The position numbers and the translations under genes were made by a program. From Streptomyces zhaozhouensis (lineage in GTDB: Bacteria > Actinomycetota > Actinomycetes > Streptomycetales > Streptomycetaceae), in contig NZ_OCNE01000011.1 in NCBI RefSeq assembly GCF_900230195.1, forward strand, positions 1 to 64,000: a DNA stretch of 64,000 nucleotides. Reading direction: 5' to 3'. The notes under the pieces are model-generated. The model did no database searches and was not told the DNA's origin. It saw nothing but the letters and a program-made list of their open reading frames with translations. Each line of letters starts with the position of its first letter. The stretch's first letter is position 1. Of this stretch, positions 25,708-33,517 are shown piece after piece.

Positions 25708-27636
25708 TCATCGATAGGCGAGCACCGAAGGCGGCGACTCCTCGCTCTCGTACACCACGCGGTCGTTGAGGACCAGGGTGTTCTCGTGCCACATCGGGAG
25801 GCTGTCGTGGGCGAAGAGGCCACTCCCCATCATCCCGTACTCCTTCGAGAGCGCCGCCCGGTCCAGGGCCATCACCGGCGACAGCTCCTCCGCCGCCGGG
25901 TCGAGGGCCACCACCATGCCCTCCAACTCGGAGGTGGCGGGCTGGTAGGCGAGGATCTTGCCGTCCTGCTCGGCGAACGGGCGGATCTGGCCGCCGTTGA
26001 TCGCCGGGGCCTCGTACTCGGCCAGCCCGGTGGACAGGTTGAACGCGACCACCGCGTTGTCCCCGGTCATGTCGTTGGTGGCGAGGTAGAGGTAGTCCTC
26101 GTGGACGACGCCCAGCGCGCAGGAGGGGAACACCTGGTTCTCGCAGGGCTGGAGGTAGCGGTCGGTGTCGTAGTCGAGGACGTGCTGGATCTCCGTGCGC
26201 TCCTCGTTGATCACGACGATCTTCTCCGAGGACTCGCTCAGGCTGTCGCCCACGTGGACCACCAGGGTCAGCGGGGAGACCGAGAGGACGGAACGCACGT
26301 CCATCTCCTGCCCCTCGAAGTCGGTGAACTCCCACTCCCAGCTCGGGTCGCCCGCCTCGTTGGTGGCGCGGACACTGCCGCCCTCGTCCCCGAGCCAGCC
26401 GCACTCCACCAGCGAGACGAACTCCTGCTCGACGACCATGTACGACACCTCGACGCACTCGCCGCCCCCCTCGGAGGAGGAGACGAACAGCTGCTCACCG
26501 GTGGAGATCTGGTACAGCCCGCCGCCGATGCCCCAGCTCACCGCGACGGTGTCGCCGAGGATCGCCGGGTACTGGTAGCGGTCGGGGGTGACCGAGCTGT
26601 TCAACGGGATGCTGGCGATCTCCTCGCCGGCGGAGATGTCCACCACGGAGACGACCTCGCAGTCGCGGCCCTGGAGGATCGCGACGCGGTTCTCGTCGAC
26701 GTTGGGCGAGGCGTTGCAGTTGCCGCCGGACATCTCGAAGGGGAGCTTCCAGTTCTCCTGGCCGGTGGCGAGGTCGTAGGAGATCAGCTCGTCACCCAGG
26801 ACACGCACCACGGCGTCGTCCACGAACCACGCACCGCCGGAGCGGATCAGGTTGTCGCCCTCGGCGACCTCCAACGGCGGGGTCTCCCAGGCCAGGGACG
26901 CCTGGATGGGCTCGCTCGGCAGCGATCCCCCGCCGCCCTCGCCCTCACCCTCCCCCTCGCCCTCGGCTTCCCCGCCGTCTCCGCCCGCGTCCCGGTTGGC
27001 CGTCGTCTCCTTGTCGTCGTCGGCGAAGACGAAGAAGTACGTGCCGCCGCCGGCGAGCAGCACCACCAGCACCACGCCGAGCACCAGCATCCAGGCCGGC
27101 GGGCGCTTGCCGCCACCGGCCCCGGGGGACCCCGGCGGCGGGACGGCGCCGCCTGGCCCGCCGTAGGTGGCGCCGAAACCGGCCTGGCCGCCGGCGGTCG
27201 GCGGGGCGCCGTAGGGCGCGGGCGGGGTCGCGGCGAAGCCGCCGCCCAGCGTGGGCTGCTGGCTCGCCGGGCCGCCCGGCGGGAAGCCGTACCCCGAGGG
27301 CGGCGGCGTGGCACCGCCCGGCGGGAAGCCGTACCCGGCGGGCGGAGGGGGCGTCGCCGCGCCCTGCGGGAAGCCGTAACCACCGGCGGGGGGCGTCTGC
27401 GGGTAGCCGTAACCGGGCTGGCCCGGCTGCCCCTGCGGCGGCACGGCCGGCGAGGAGGGCGGCGTGCCCGGGTCGCCCCCGGTGGCCGGCGGGGTGCCGT
27501 AGGACGGGGTGGCGCCGGGCGGGCCCGGCGGCGGCGTCGCCGGCGGGCCGAAGCCCCCCGGCGCGGCCGGCGGCTGCTCGGGCCGCTCGCCCGGCGGGCC
27601 CGGCGGCTGGTTCGGCGGTGGTGGCGGTTGAGACAT
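25708..27636 (-). CDS. Membrane-anchored PQQ-like beta-propeller protein with Pro-rich cytoplasmic tail
   Basis: 642 residues. Residues 1-175 are Pro/Gly/Tyr-rich with repeated GYGFP(P/Q)GxATPPP units; one membrane helix follows (AWMLVLGVVLVVLLAGGGTYFF), then an acidic GEGEGEGEG linker and an outer domain of about 400 residues. That domain has beta-propeller blades with PQQ/WD-like wording (LISYDLATGQENWKLPF, VVSVVDISAGEEIASIPL, VVAFNLSTGLAEYEAP). No catalytic residues are recognisable; similar actinobacterial proteins are thought to bind cell-surface partners, often with Ser/Thr kinases. The ATG lacks a strong Shine-Dalgarno sequence. Confidence 0.82.
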   Translation of the reverse strand: MSQPPPPPNQPPGPPGERPEQPPAAPGGFGPPATPPPGPPGATPSYGTPPATGGDPGTPPSSPAVPPQGQPGQPGYGYPQTPPAGGYGFPQGAATPPPPAGYGFPPGGATPPPSGYGFPPGGPASQQPTLGGGFAATPPAPYGAPPTAGGQAGFGATYGGPGGAVPPPGSPGAGGGKRPPAWMLVLGVVLVVLLAGGGTYFFVFADDDKETTANRDAGGDGGEAEGEGEGEGEGGGGSLPSEPIQASLAWETPPLEVAEGDNLIRSGGAWFVDDAVVRVLGDELISYDLATGQENWKLPFEMSGGNCNASPNVDENRVAILQGRDCEVVSVVDISAGEEIASIPLNSSVTPDRYQYPAILGDTVAVSWGIGGGLYQISTGEQLFVSSSEGGGECVEVSYMVVEQEFVSLVECGWLGDEGGSVRATNEAGDPSWEWEFTDFEGQEMDVRSVLSVSPLTLVVHVGDSLSESSEKIVVINEERTEIQHVLDYDTDRYLQPCENQVFPSCALGVVHEDYLYLATNDMTGDNAVVAFNLSTGLAEYEAPAINGGQIRPFAEQDGKILAYQPATSELEGMVVALDPAAEELSPVMALDRAALSKEYGMMGSGLFAHDSLPMWHENTLVLNDRVVYESEESPPSVLAYR

Positions 27637-27670
27637 CGATCCCCCCGGGTCGGACAGTTACGTACGACTT

Positions 27671-27719
27671 CGGGCGATCCTGCCCGACTTGCGCTGAGAA
27701 GACCGCGAACGGAGCGGTC
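27671..27719 (-). terminator. Hairpins downstream of the ABC-F gene
   Basis: CGGGC-N6-GCCCG (27671-27686) and GACCGC-N7-GCGGTC (27701-27719), in the 203-bp gap after the ABC-F stop. No T-tract; moderate support only. Confidence 0.4.
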
Positions 27720-27839
27720 GCGCACGGTTCCTCTTTCTATCACCGGACACCGACAGTCCCCGATGCGGTTGCGGTTCCGCGACACCCGTGACCGGCCCGC
27801 AATCAAAAGGAGGCGTCTGCGCGACGCGAACGAACCCCT

Positions 27840-29711
27840 TCAGCCTTCTTCGGCCAACTCCAGCCAGCGGGTTTCCAGACGGTCGCGTTCCTGGGAGATT
27901 TCCCTCAGCTTCGCGTCCAGCTCGGCCACCCGGGAGAAGTCGGTCGCGTGCTCGGCCATCTCGGTGTGCAGCGCCGACTCCTGGCCGGACAGCTTGTCGA
28001 GCTGGCGCTCGATCCGCTGGATCTCCTTCTGGGCCGCCCGGGAGAGCTGGGCCGGCTTCGCCGGGGCGGCCGGTGCGGAGGCGCGGGCCGGCTCCGGCGC
28101 GGACTCCCGCTGTCGCGCCCGGCGTTCGAGATACTCGTCGATCCCGCGTGGCAGCATCCGCAGACTGGCGTCGCCCAGCAGCGCCCAGACCCGGTCGGTG
28201 GTGCGCTCCACGAAGAAGCGGTCGTGGCTGATCACCACCAGCGTGCCGGGCCAGCCGTCCAGCAGGTCCTCCAGCTGGGTCAGGGTCTCGATGTCCAGGT
28301 CGTTGGTCGGCTCGTCGAGGAAGAGCACGTTCGGCTCGTCCATCAGCAGCCGCAGCAGCTGGAGCCGGCGCCGCTCGCCGCCGGAGAGGTCGCCCACGGG
28401 CGTCCACTGCTTCTCCTTGCCGAAGCCGAACCGCTCGCACAGCTGCGAGGCGGTCATCTCCCGGCCCTTGCCCAGGTCGACGCGGGAGCGCACGCTCTCC
28501 ACGGCCTGCAACACCCGCAGCGCCGGGTCGAGCTCGGCGACCTCCTGGGAGAGATACGCCAGCCGCACCGTCTTGCCCACCGTGACCCGGCCCCCGGTCA
28601 GCAGCGGCGACTCGGCGCCCACGGCGGTCTCGGCCAGCGCGCGCAGCAGCGAGGTCTTGCCCGCGCCGTTCACGCCCACCAGGCCCACCCGGTCGCCGGG
28701 GCCCAACTGCCAGGTCAGCCCGGACAGCAGGGTGCGCCCGCCGTCGCCCTCCGCGCCCACCCGGACGGTGACGTCCTCCAGGTCGAAGACGGTCTTGCCG
28801 AGCCGCGCGCTGGCGAAGCCCATCAGCTCCGCGCTGTCCCGGGGCGGCGGCACGTCCGCGATCAGGTCGTTGGCCGCCTCCACGCGGAACCTCGGCTTGC
28901 TGGTGCGGGCCGGGGCGCCGCGCCGCAGCCAGGCCAGTTCCTTGCGGACCAGGTTCTGCCGCTTGGCCTCCTCGCTCGCCGCGATCCGCTCGCGCTCGGC
29001 CCGGGCGAAGACGTAGTCGCTGTAGCCGCCCTCGTAGCCGTGGACCGTACCGCCCTGCACGTCCCACATCCGGGTGCAGACCCGGTCCAGGAACCAGCGG
29101 TCGTGGGTGACCGTCACCAGCGCCGAACGCCGGCGCGAGAGATGGTCGGCGAGCCAGGAGATGCCCTCCACGTCGAGGTGGTTGGTCGGCTCGTCAAGCA
29201 CGATCAGGTCCTGCTCGGCGATCAGCAGCCTGGCCAGCGCGATCCGCCGCCGTTCACCGCCGGAGAGCGGGCCGATCACCGTCTCCAGCCCCTGCGGGAA
29301 GCCCGGCAGGTCGAGCCCGCCGAAGAGCCCGGTGAGCACGTCGCGGACCCGGGCGTCGCCCGCCCACTCGTGGTCGGCCAGCTCGCCGAGCACCTCCTGG
29401 CGCACGGTGGCCTTCGGGTCGAGCGAGTCGTGCTGGGTGAGCACCCCGAGCCGCAGCCCGCCGGAGTGCGTGACGCGGCCGTCGTCCGGCGGCTCCTGTC
29501 TGGCCAGCAGCCGGATCAGGGTGGTCTTGCCGTCGCCGTTGCGCCCCACGACGCCGATGCGGTCGCCCTCGTTGACCCCGAGGGAGACGCCGTCGAGCAG
29601 CGCGCGGGTCCCGTAGACCTTGCTGATGGCTTCGAGGTTGACCAGGTTCCTGGTGCCCCGGGAGGTGCTGCTTGAGGACGCCGAGCGGGCGGTCCTAGAC
29701 GGTTCAGGCAT
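27840..29711 (-). CDS. ABC-F family ATPase (Uup/EttA type)
   Basis: 623 residues with two ATPase cassettes and no membrane domain. Cassette 1: GRNGDGKTT (Walker A with Asp before GKTT), PLSGGERRRIALARLL, DLIVLDEPTNHLD. Cassette 2: GVNGAGKTS, DLSGGERRRLQLLRLL, LFLDEPTNDLD. Between them is the short linker containing KRQNLVRKELAWLRRGAPAR; the C-terminus is a Uup-like coiled coil (QKEIQRIERQLDKLSGQES). ABC-F proteins act on the ribosome, some giving antibiotic resistance; the C-terminal coil favours the Uup subgroup. A ~20-residue Ser/Thr-rich leader precedes the first strand. It overlaps the ispE 3' end by 8 nt. Confidence 0.9.
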   Translation of the reverse strand: MPEPSRTARSASSSSTSRGTRNLVNLEAISKVYGTRALLDGVSLGVNEGDRIGVVGRNGDGKTTLIRLLARQEPPDDGRVTHSGGLRLGVLTQHDSLDPKATVRQEVLGELADHEWAGDARVRDVLTGLFGGLDLPGFPQGLETVIGPLSGGERRRIALARLLIAEQDLIVLDEPTNHLDVEGISWLADHLSRRRSALVTVTHDRWFLDRVCTRMWDVQGGTVHGYEGGYSDYVFARAERERIAASEEAKRQNLVRKELAWLRRGAPARTSKPRFRVEAANDLIADVPPPRDSAELMGFASARLGKTVFDLEDVTVRVGAEGDGGRTLLSGLTWQLGPGDRVGLVGVNGAGKTSLLRALAETAVGAESPLLTGGRVTVGKTVRLAYLSQEVAELDPALRVLQAVESVRSRVDLGKGREMTASQLCERFGFGKEKQWTPVGDLSGGERRRLQLLRLLMDEPNVLFLDEPTNDLDIETLTQLEDLLDGWPGTLVVISHDRFFVERTTDRVWALLGDASLRMLPRGIDEYLERRARQRESAPEPARASAPAAPAKPAQLSRAAQKEIQRIERQLDKLSGQESALHTEMAEHATDFSRVAELDAKLREISQERDRLETRWLELAEEG

Positions 29712-30621
29712 GGGAGTCGATGGTAGTCGCCCCGGCGGCGGGCCCCGTCGTCGCGCGGGCCGCGCGGCAGTGGCCGGAGGCGGCCAGCGCCTCGGCGACC
29801 GCCGCGGCCTCCTCCGCGCTCCCGGTCAGAAACGCGCAGCTGGGCCCCGACCCCGAGACCAGCCCGGCGAGCGCGCCCGCCGCCCGGCCGGTGGCCAGGG
29901 TCGCGGCGAGCGCGGGGCGCAGGGCGAGCGCGGCCGGCTGGAGGTCGTTGGCCAGCGCCGGCGCCAACGCGGCGGCGTCACCGGCGGCCAACGCGGCCAG
30001 CAGCGCCGGGTCCGGCTCCGGCGGCGGCACGTGCGCCGCGCCGCGCAGCCGGTCGCACTCGCGGTAGACGGCGGGCGTCGAGAGGCCGCCGTCGGCCAGC
30101 GCGAAGACCCAGTGGAAGACGCCGCCCACCGGCAGCTCGGTCAGCTTCTCGCCCCGGCCCCGGCCCAGCGCGGCGCCCCCGACCAGGCTGAACGGCACGT
30201 CCGAGCCCAACTCGGCGCAGATCGCCAGCAGTTCGTCGCGCGGCGTGGCGGTGCCCCAGAGCCGGTCGCAGGCCAGCAGGGCGCCGGCCGCGTCGGCGCT
30301 GCCGCCGGCCATGCCACCGGCGACGGGGATGTCCTTGACGATGTCGAGCCGGACGCGCGGCGTGCGACCGTGGTGCGCGGCCAGCAGCCTGGCCGCGCGT
30401 ACCGCCAGGTTGCCGTCGTCCGTCGGCACCTGGTCGCTGCCGGGGCCGACGCAGCCGACGGAGAGCTCCTCGGCCTCGGTGGCGGTCACCAGGTCGTGCA
30501 GGGCGACGGCGAGAAAGACGTTGGCCAGATCGTGGTAGCCGTCCGCGCGCGGCGGCCCCACGGTCAGCTGGACGTTGACCTTGGCTGGCACGCGGACGGT
30601 CACGGAGGGCGCGGCGGTCAT
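29704..30621 (-). CDS. ispE: 4-diphosphocytidyl-2-C-methyl-D-erythritol kinase
   Basis: 305 residues. Phosphorylates CDP-ME in the non-mevalonate isoprenoid pathway. GHMP-kinase signatures: VRVPAKVNVQLTVG at the start, DGYHDLANVF (substrate binding) and the ATP loop PVAGGMAGGSADAAGAL, then SDVPFSLVGGAALGRGRGE. C-terminal VSGSGPSCAFL completes the fold. Follows rsmA by 48 nt and overlaps the ABC-F start region by 8 nt; the tatD-rsmA-ispE order is an old actinobacterial cluster. Confidence 0.96.
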   Translation of the reverse strand: MTAAPSVTVRVPAKVNVQLTVGPPRADGYHDLANVFLAVALHDLVTATEAEELSVGCVGPGSDQVPTDDGNLAVRAARLLAAHHGRTPRVRLDIVKDIPVAGGMAGGSADAAGALLACDRLWGTATPRDELLAICAELGSDVPFSLVGGAALGRGRGEKLTELPVGGVFHWVFALADGGLSTPAVYRECDRLRGAAHVPPPEPDPALLAALAAGDAAALAPALANDLQPAALALRPALAATLATGRAAGALAGLVSGSGPSCAFLTGSAEEAAAVAEALAASGHCRAARATTGPAAGATTIDSHA

Positions 30622-30669
30622 GAGGGTTCCCTGGGCGTCGACAAGCGGTTCTGGGGGTGGCGGCCGAGG

Positions 30670-31539
30670 TCAGCCGGCCGGGGGCGGGGGGCGGTGCTCG
30701 GCGAGCCTGGCGTAGTCGGCGACGGTCAACGACTCGCCCCGCGCGGTCGGGTCCACGCCCGCGGCGCGGCAGGCGGCCTCGGCGGCGGCCGGCGAGCCGG
30801 CCCAGCCGGCCAGGGCCGCGCGCAGCGTCTTGCGGCGCTGCGCGAAGGCCGCGTCGACCACCGCGAAGACCTCCTCGCGGCCGGCCGTGGTCCGCGGCGG
30901 CTCACGCCGGACCAGCGCCACGAGCCCCGAGTCGACCCGGGGCGCCGGCCAGAACACGGTGCGGCCGATCGCGCCGGCCCTGCGGGCCTCCGCGTACCAG
31001 GCGGTCTTCACCGACGGCACGCCGTAGACCTTCGACCCCGGCGGCGCGCACAGCCGGTCGGCGACCTCGGACTGCACCATCACCAGCCCGCGCTCCAGGC
31101 TGGGGAAGGCGGCCAGCAGGTGCAGCAGCACGGGAACGGCCACGTTGTACGGCAGGTTGGCCACCAGCGCGTCGGGCGGCGCGCCCGGCAGCTCGGTGAC
31201 GCCCAGGGCGTCGGCGTGCACCAGGTGGAAGCGGTCGACGCGCTCGGGCAGCCGGGCGGCGACCGTGGCGGGCAGCGCGGCGGCCAGGGTGTCGTCGATC
31301 TCGACGGCCACCACCCGGTCGGCGACCGACAGCAGCGCCAGCGTCAACGAGCCGAGCCCCGGCCCGATCTCCAGCACCGTGTCGCCCGCGTCCACGGCGG
31401 CGGCGCGGACGATCCGGCGCACCGTGTTGGCGTCGATCACGAAGTTCTGTCCGCGCTGCTTGCTGGGGCGCACGCCCAGCGCGCCGGCCAGCTCGCGCAC
31501 CTCGGCCGGGCCGAGCAGCGCCGTCGGCTCGGCGCTCAT
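30670..31539 (-). CDS. rsmA: 16S rRNA (adenine-1518/1519-N6) dimethyltransferase
   Basis: 289 residues; its ATG overlaps the tatD stop (ATGA). Dimethylates two adjacent adenines in the 16S rRNA 3' hairpin during 30S maturation. Visible: KQRGQNFVIDANTVRRIV, SAM motif VLEIGPGLGSLTLALL, AVEIDDTLAAAL, VHADALG and the catalytic NLPYNVAVPVLLHLL. Length and order normal. In most actinobacteria rpfB separates this gene from tatD; here nothing does. Confidence 0.96.
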   Translation of the reverse strand: MSAEPTALLGPAEVRELAGALGVRPSKQRGQNFVIDANTVRRIVRAAAVDAGDTVLEIGPGLGSLTLALLSVADRVVAVEIDDTLAAALPATVAARLPERVDRFHLVHADALGVTELPGAPPDALVANLPYNVAVPVLLHLLAAFPSLERGLVMVQSEVADRLCAPPGSKVYGVPSVKTAWYAEARRAGAIGRTVFWPAPRVDSGLVALVRREPPRTTAGREEVFAVVDAAFAQRRKTLRAALAGWAGSPAAAEAACRAAGVDPTARGESLTVADYARLAEHRPPPPAG

Positions 31540-32387
31540 CCGAAGACCCGCTCGGTGTTGGCGGCGATGTGCCGGCCCAGCTCCGCCTCGTCCATCCCCT
31601 TCACCTCGGCCATCGCGCGCAGCGTGACCGGGATCAGATAGGGCGCGTTGGGCCGGCCGCGGAACGGCACCGGGGTGAGGAACGGGGCGTCCGTCTCGAC
31701 CAGCAGCAGCTCGGGCGGCGCCACCGCGAGGGCGTCGCGCAGGGGCTGGGCGCTGCGGAAGGTCACGTTGCCGGCGAACGACAGGAAGTACCCCTCGGCG
31801 GCGCAGGTCTCGGCCATCGCGGCGTCGCCCGAGTAGCAGTGGAAGACGGTGCGCCGGGGGGCGCCCTCCTCCTTCAACAGGCGCAACACGTCGGCGTGCG
31901 CCTCCCGGTCGTGGATCACCAGCGCCTTGTCCAGCTCCTTGGCCAGCCGCAGATGGGCACGGAACGAACGCTGCTGCGCCGCGACGCCGTCCGCGCCGGT
32001 GCGGTAGTAGTCAAGGCCCGTCTCGCCGATCGCCCTGACGTGCGGCGAGACGGCCAGCTCGGCGATCTCGGCGAGCGCGGCGTCCAACGCGGCCGGCCCC
32101 TCCTCGGCCTCGATGCGCGGGGCCTCATTGGGGTGCAGCGCGACGGCGGCCCAGATCGCGTCGGGGTGCTCGGCGGCGACCTTCACCGCCCAGTGGGCGC
32201 GGGCCACGTCGCAGCCGATCTGCACCACGCGCGGCACCCCGACGGCGGCGGCCTTCGCGAGCGCCTCCTCGACCGTGCCCGACTGCATGTCGAGATGGGT
32301 GTGCGCATCGGCGACCGGCACGGCCAGCGGCTCGGGAAGCGGCGGCGGCACGTGCTCGGCGGCCTTCGCCTTGGCGGACTTGGGCAT
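31536..32387 (-). CDS. tatD: TatD-family metal-dependent hydrolase/DNase
   Basis: 283 residues. Metal ligands of the TatD TIM barrel are present: DAHTHLD, ALHPNEAPRI, GETGLDYYRTGA, VIHDREA, VFHCYSGD and ETDAPFLTP. Members are 3'-5' exonucleases implicated in DNA repair or turnover; the exact substrate here is unknown. ATG preceded by TAGGAT ending 6 nt before it, so possibly leaderless. Coupled to rsmA by a 4-nt overlap. Confidence 0.92.
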   Translation of the reverse strand: MPKSAKAKAAEHVPPPLPEPLAVPVADAHTHLDMQSGTVEEALAKAAAVGVPRVVQIGCDVARAHWAVKVAAEHPDAIWAAVALHPNEAPRIEAEEGPAALDAALAEIAELAVSPHVRAIGETGLDYYRTGADGVAAQQRSFRAHLRLAKELDKALVIHDREAHADVLRLLKEEGAPRRTVFHCYSGDAAMAETCAAEGYFLSFAGNVTFRSAQPLRDALAVAPPELLLVETDAPFLTPVPFRGRPNAPYLIPVTLRAMAEVKGMDEAELGRHIAANTERVFG

Positions 32388-32487
32388 GGCTCGATCCTAC
32401 GGGCGCGGGTGCCTCCGGCGGTCCGCGGGCGACAACCCACCGGGTCACGACGGGTGAGTGGTCGACCTCGCTCCGGCGGCCGACTGC

Positions 32488-32510
32488 CCGCGCAGTTCCC
32501 CGCGCCCCCG
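32488..32510. repeat. Interspersed repeat copy 6 (inverted)
   Basis: CCCGCGCAGTTCCCCGCGCC plus CCC, the reverse complement of the GGGGCGCGGGGAACTGCGCG block seen elsewhere, in the 220-bp gap between rsmI and tatD. Nearby the phrase CGGGCGACAACCCACCGGG occurs twice (about 32427 and 32553). Confidence 0.7.
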
Positions 32511-32607
32511 GGCACACCGTGGCGAGCGCCGACGGCCAAGCCACCACGGCCCGCGGGCGACAACCCACCGGGACACCGCAGACCCGCGGTCGGCCCCGCC
32601 CCGGCAG

Positions 32608-33456
32608 TCAGCTCTTCGCCGCGACCACCGCGTCGAAGACGGTCCGTTTCGGGACGCCGGCCTCCCTGGCCACCTCGGCGATGGCCTCCTTGCGGCGCTG
32701 CCCGGCCGCCTCCCGCGCCGCGACCCGTTCCGCCAGTGCGGCCGGCTCGGCCGACCGCCGGGCCGGCTCGGCGCCGGCGACCACCACCGTGATCTCGCCG
32801 CGCACCCCCGGCTCCGCCCAGCGCGCCAGCTCGTCCAGCCGGCCGCGCCGCACCTCCTCGTACGTCTTGGTCAGCTCGCGGCAGACCGCCGCGCGCCGCT
32901 CCGCGCCCAGCGTCTCGGCCATCGCGGTCAGCGAGGCGGCCAGCCGGTGCGGCGACTCGAAGAAGACCAGGGTGCGGCGCTCGTCCGCCAGCTCCCGCAG
33001 CCGCGCCGACCGTTCGCCCGGCTTGCGCGGCGGGAACCCCTCGAAGCAGAAGCGGTCCACCGGCAACCCCGAGACCGCCAGCGCCGTCAGCACCGCCGAG
33101 GGGCCGGGCACCGCCGTCACCCGCACCCCGCGTTCCACGGCCGCGGCGACCAGCCGGTAGCCGGGGTCGGAGACCGAGGGCATCCCCGCGTCGGTGACCA
33201 GCAGCACCCGGGCGCCGCCCGCCAGTTCGTCGGCCAGCTCGGGGGTGCGCGCGGCCTCGTTGCCCTCGAAGTAGGAGACCACCCGGCCGCCGACCGTCAC
33301 CCCCAGCGTCGACGCGAGCCGTCGCAGCCGGCGGGTGTCCTCCGCCGCCACCACGTCGGCCTCCGCCAACTCGGCCGCCAGCCGCGGCGGGGCGTCGCCC
33401 ACCTCGCCGATCGGGGTGCCGGCCAGTACCAGAACGCCCTCATCCGTGCCCGTCAC
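32608..33456 (-). CDS. rsmI: 16S rRNA (cytidine-1402-2'-O)-methyltransferase
   Basis: 282 residues from the GTG giving TGTDEGVLVLAGTPIGEVGD, matching family N-termini; earlier ATG/GTG codons 9-15 nt upstream are possible. Tetrapyrrole-methylase fold: LAGTPIGEVGDAPPR, AAEDTRRLRRLA, VTDAGMPSVSDPGYRLV, GPSAVLTALAVSGLP and RFCFEGFPPRK. Methylates the ribose of C1402 in 16S rRNA. Divergent from the mannosyltransferase gene. Confidence 0.95.
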   Translation of the reverse strand: MTGTDEGVLVLAGTPIGEVGDAPPRLAAELAEADVVAAEDTRRLRRLASTLGVTVGGRVVSYFEGNEAARTPELADELAGGARVLLVTDAGMPSVSDPGYRLVAAAVERGVRVTAVPGPSAVLTALAVSGLPVDRFCFEGFPPRKPGERSARLRELADERRTLVFFESPHRLAASLTAMAETLGAERRAAVCRELTKTYEEVRRGRLDELARWAEPGVRGEITVVVAGAEPARRSAEPAALAERVAAREAAGQRRKEAIAEVAREAGVPKRTVFDAVVAAKS

Positions 33457-33517
33457 GCCCCCCATCCTCACCCATCCGCCGGGGGACGCCGATCACCGGA
33501 TGCCAAGATGGCCCGTG

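Noticed and set aside
26941..26975. GEGEGEGEG codon run in the beta-propeller protein as a frameshift hotspot
   Set aside because: The frame is intact on both sides and such linkers are common in these membrane proteins.
33335..33517. Extension of the mannosyltransferase start upstream
   Set aside because: It would overlap the rsmI coding sequence antisense; the ATG at 33518 fits the family.
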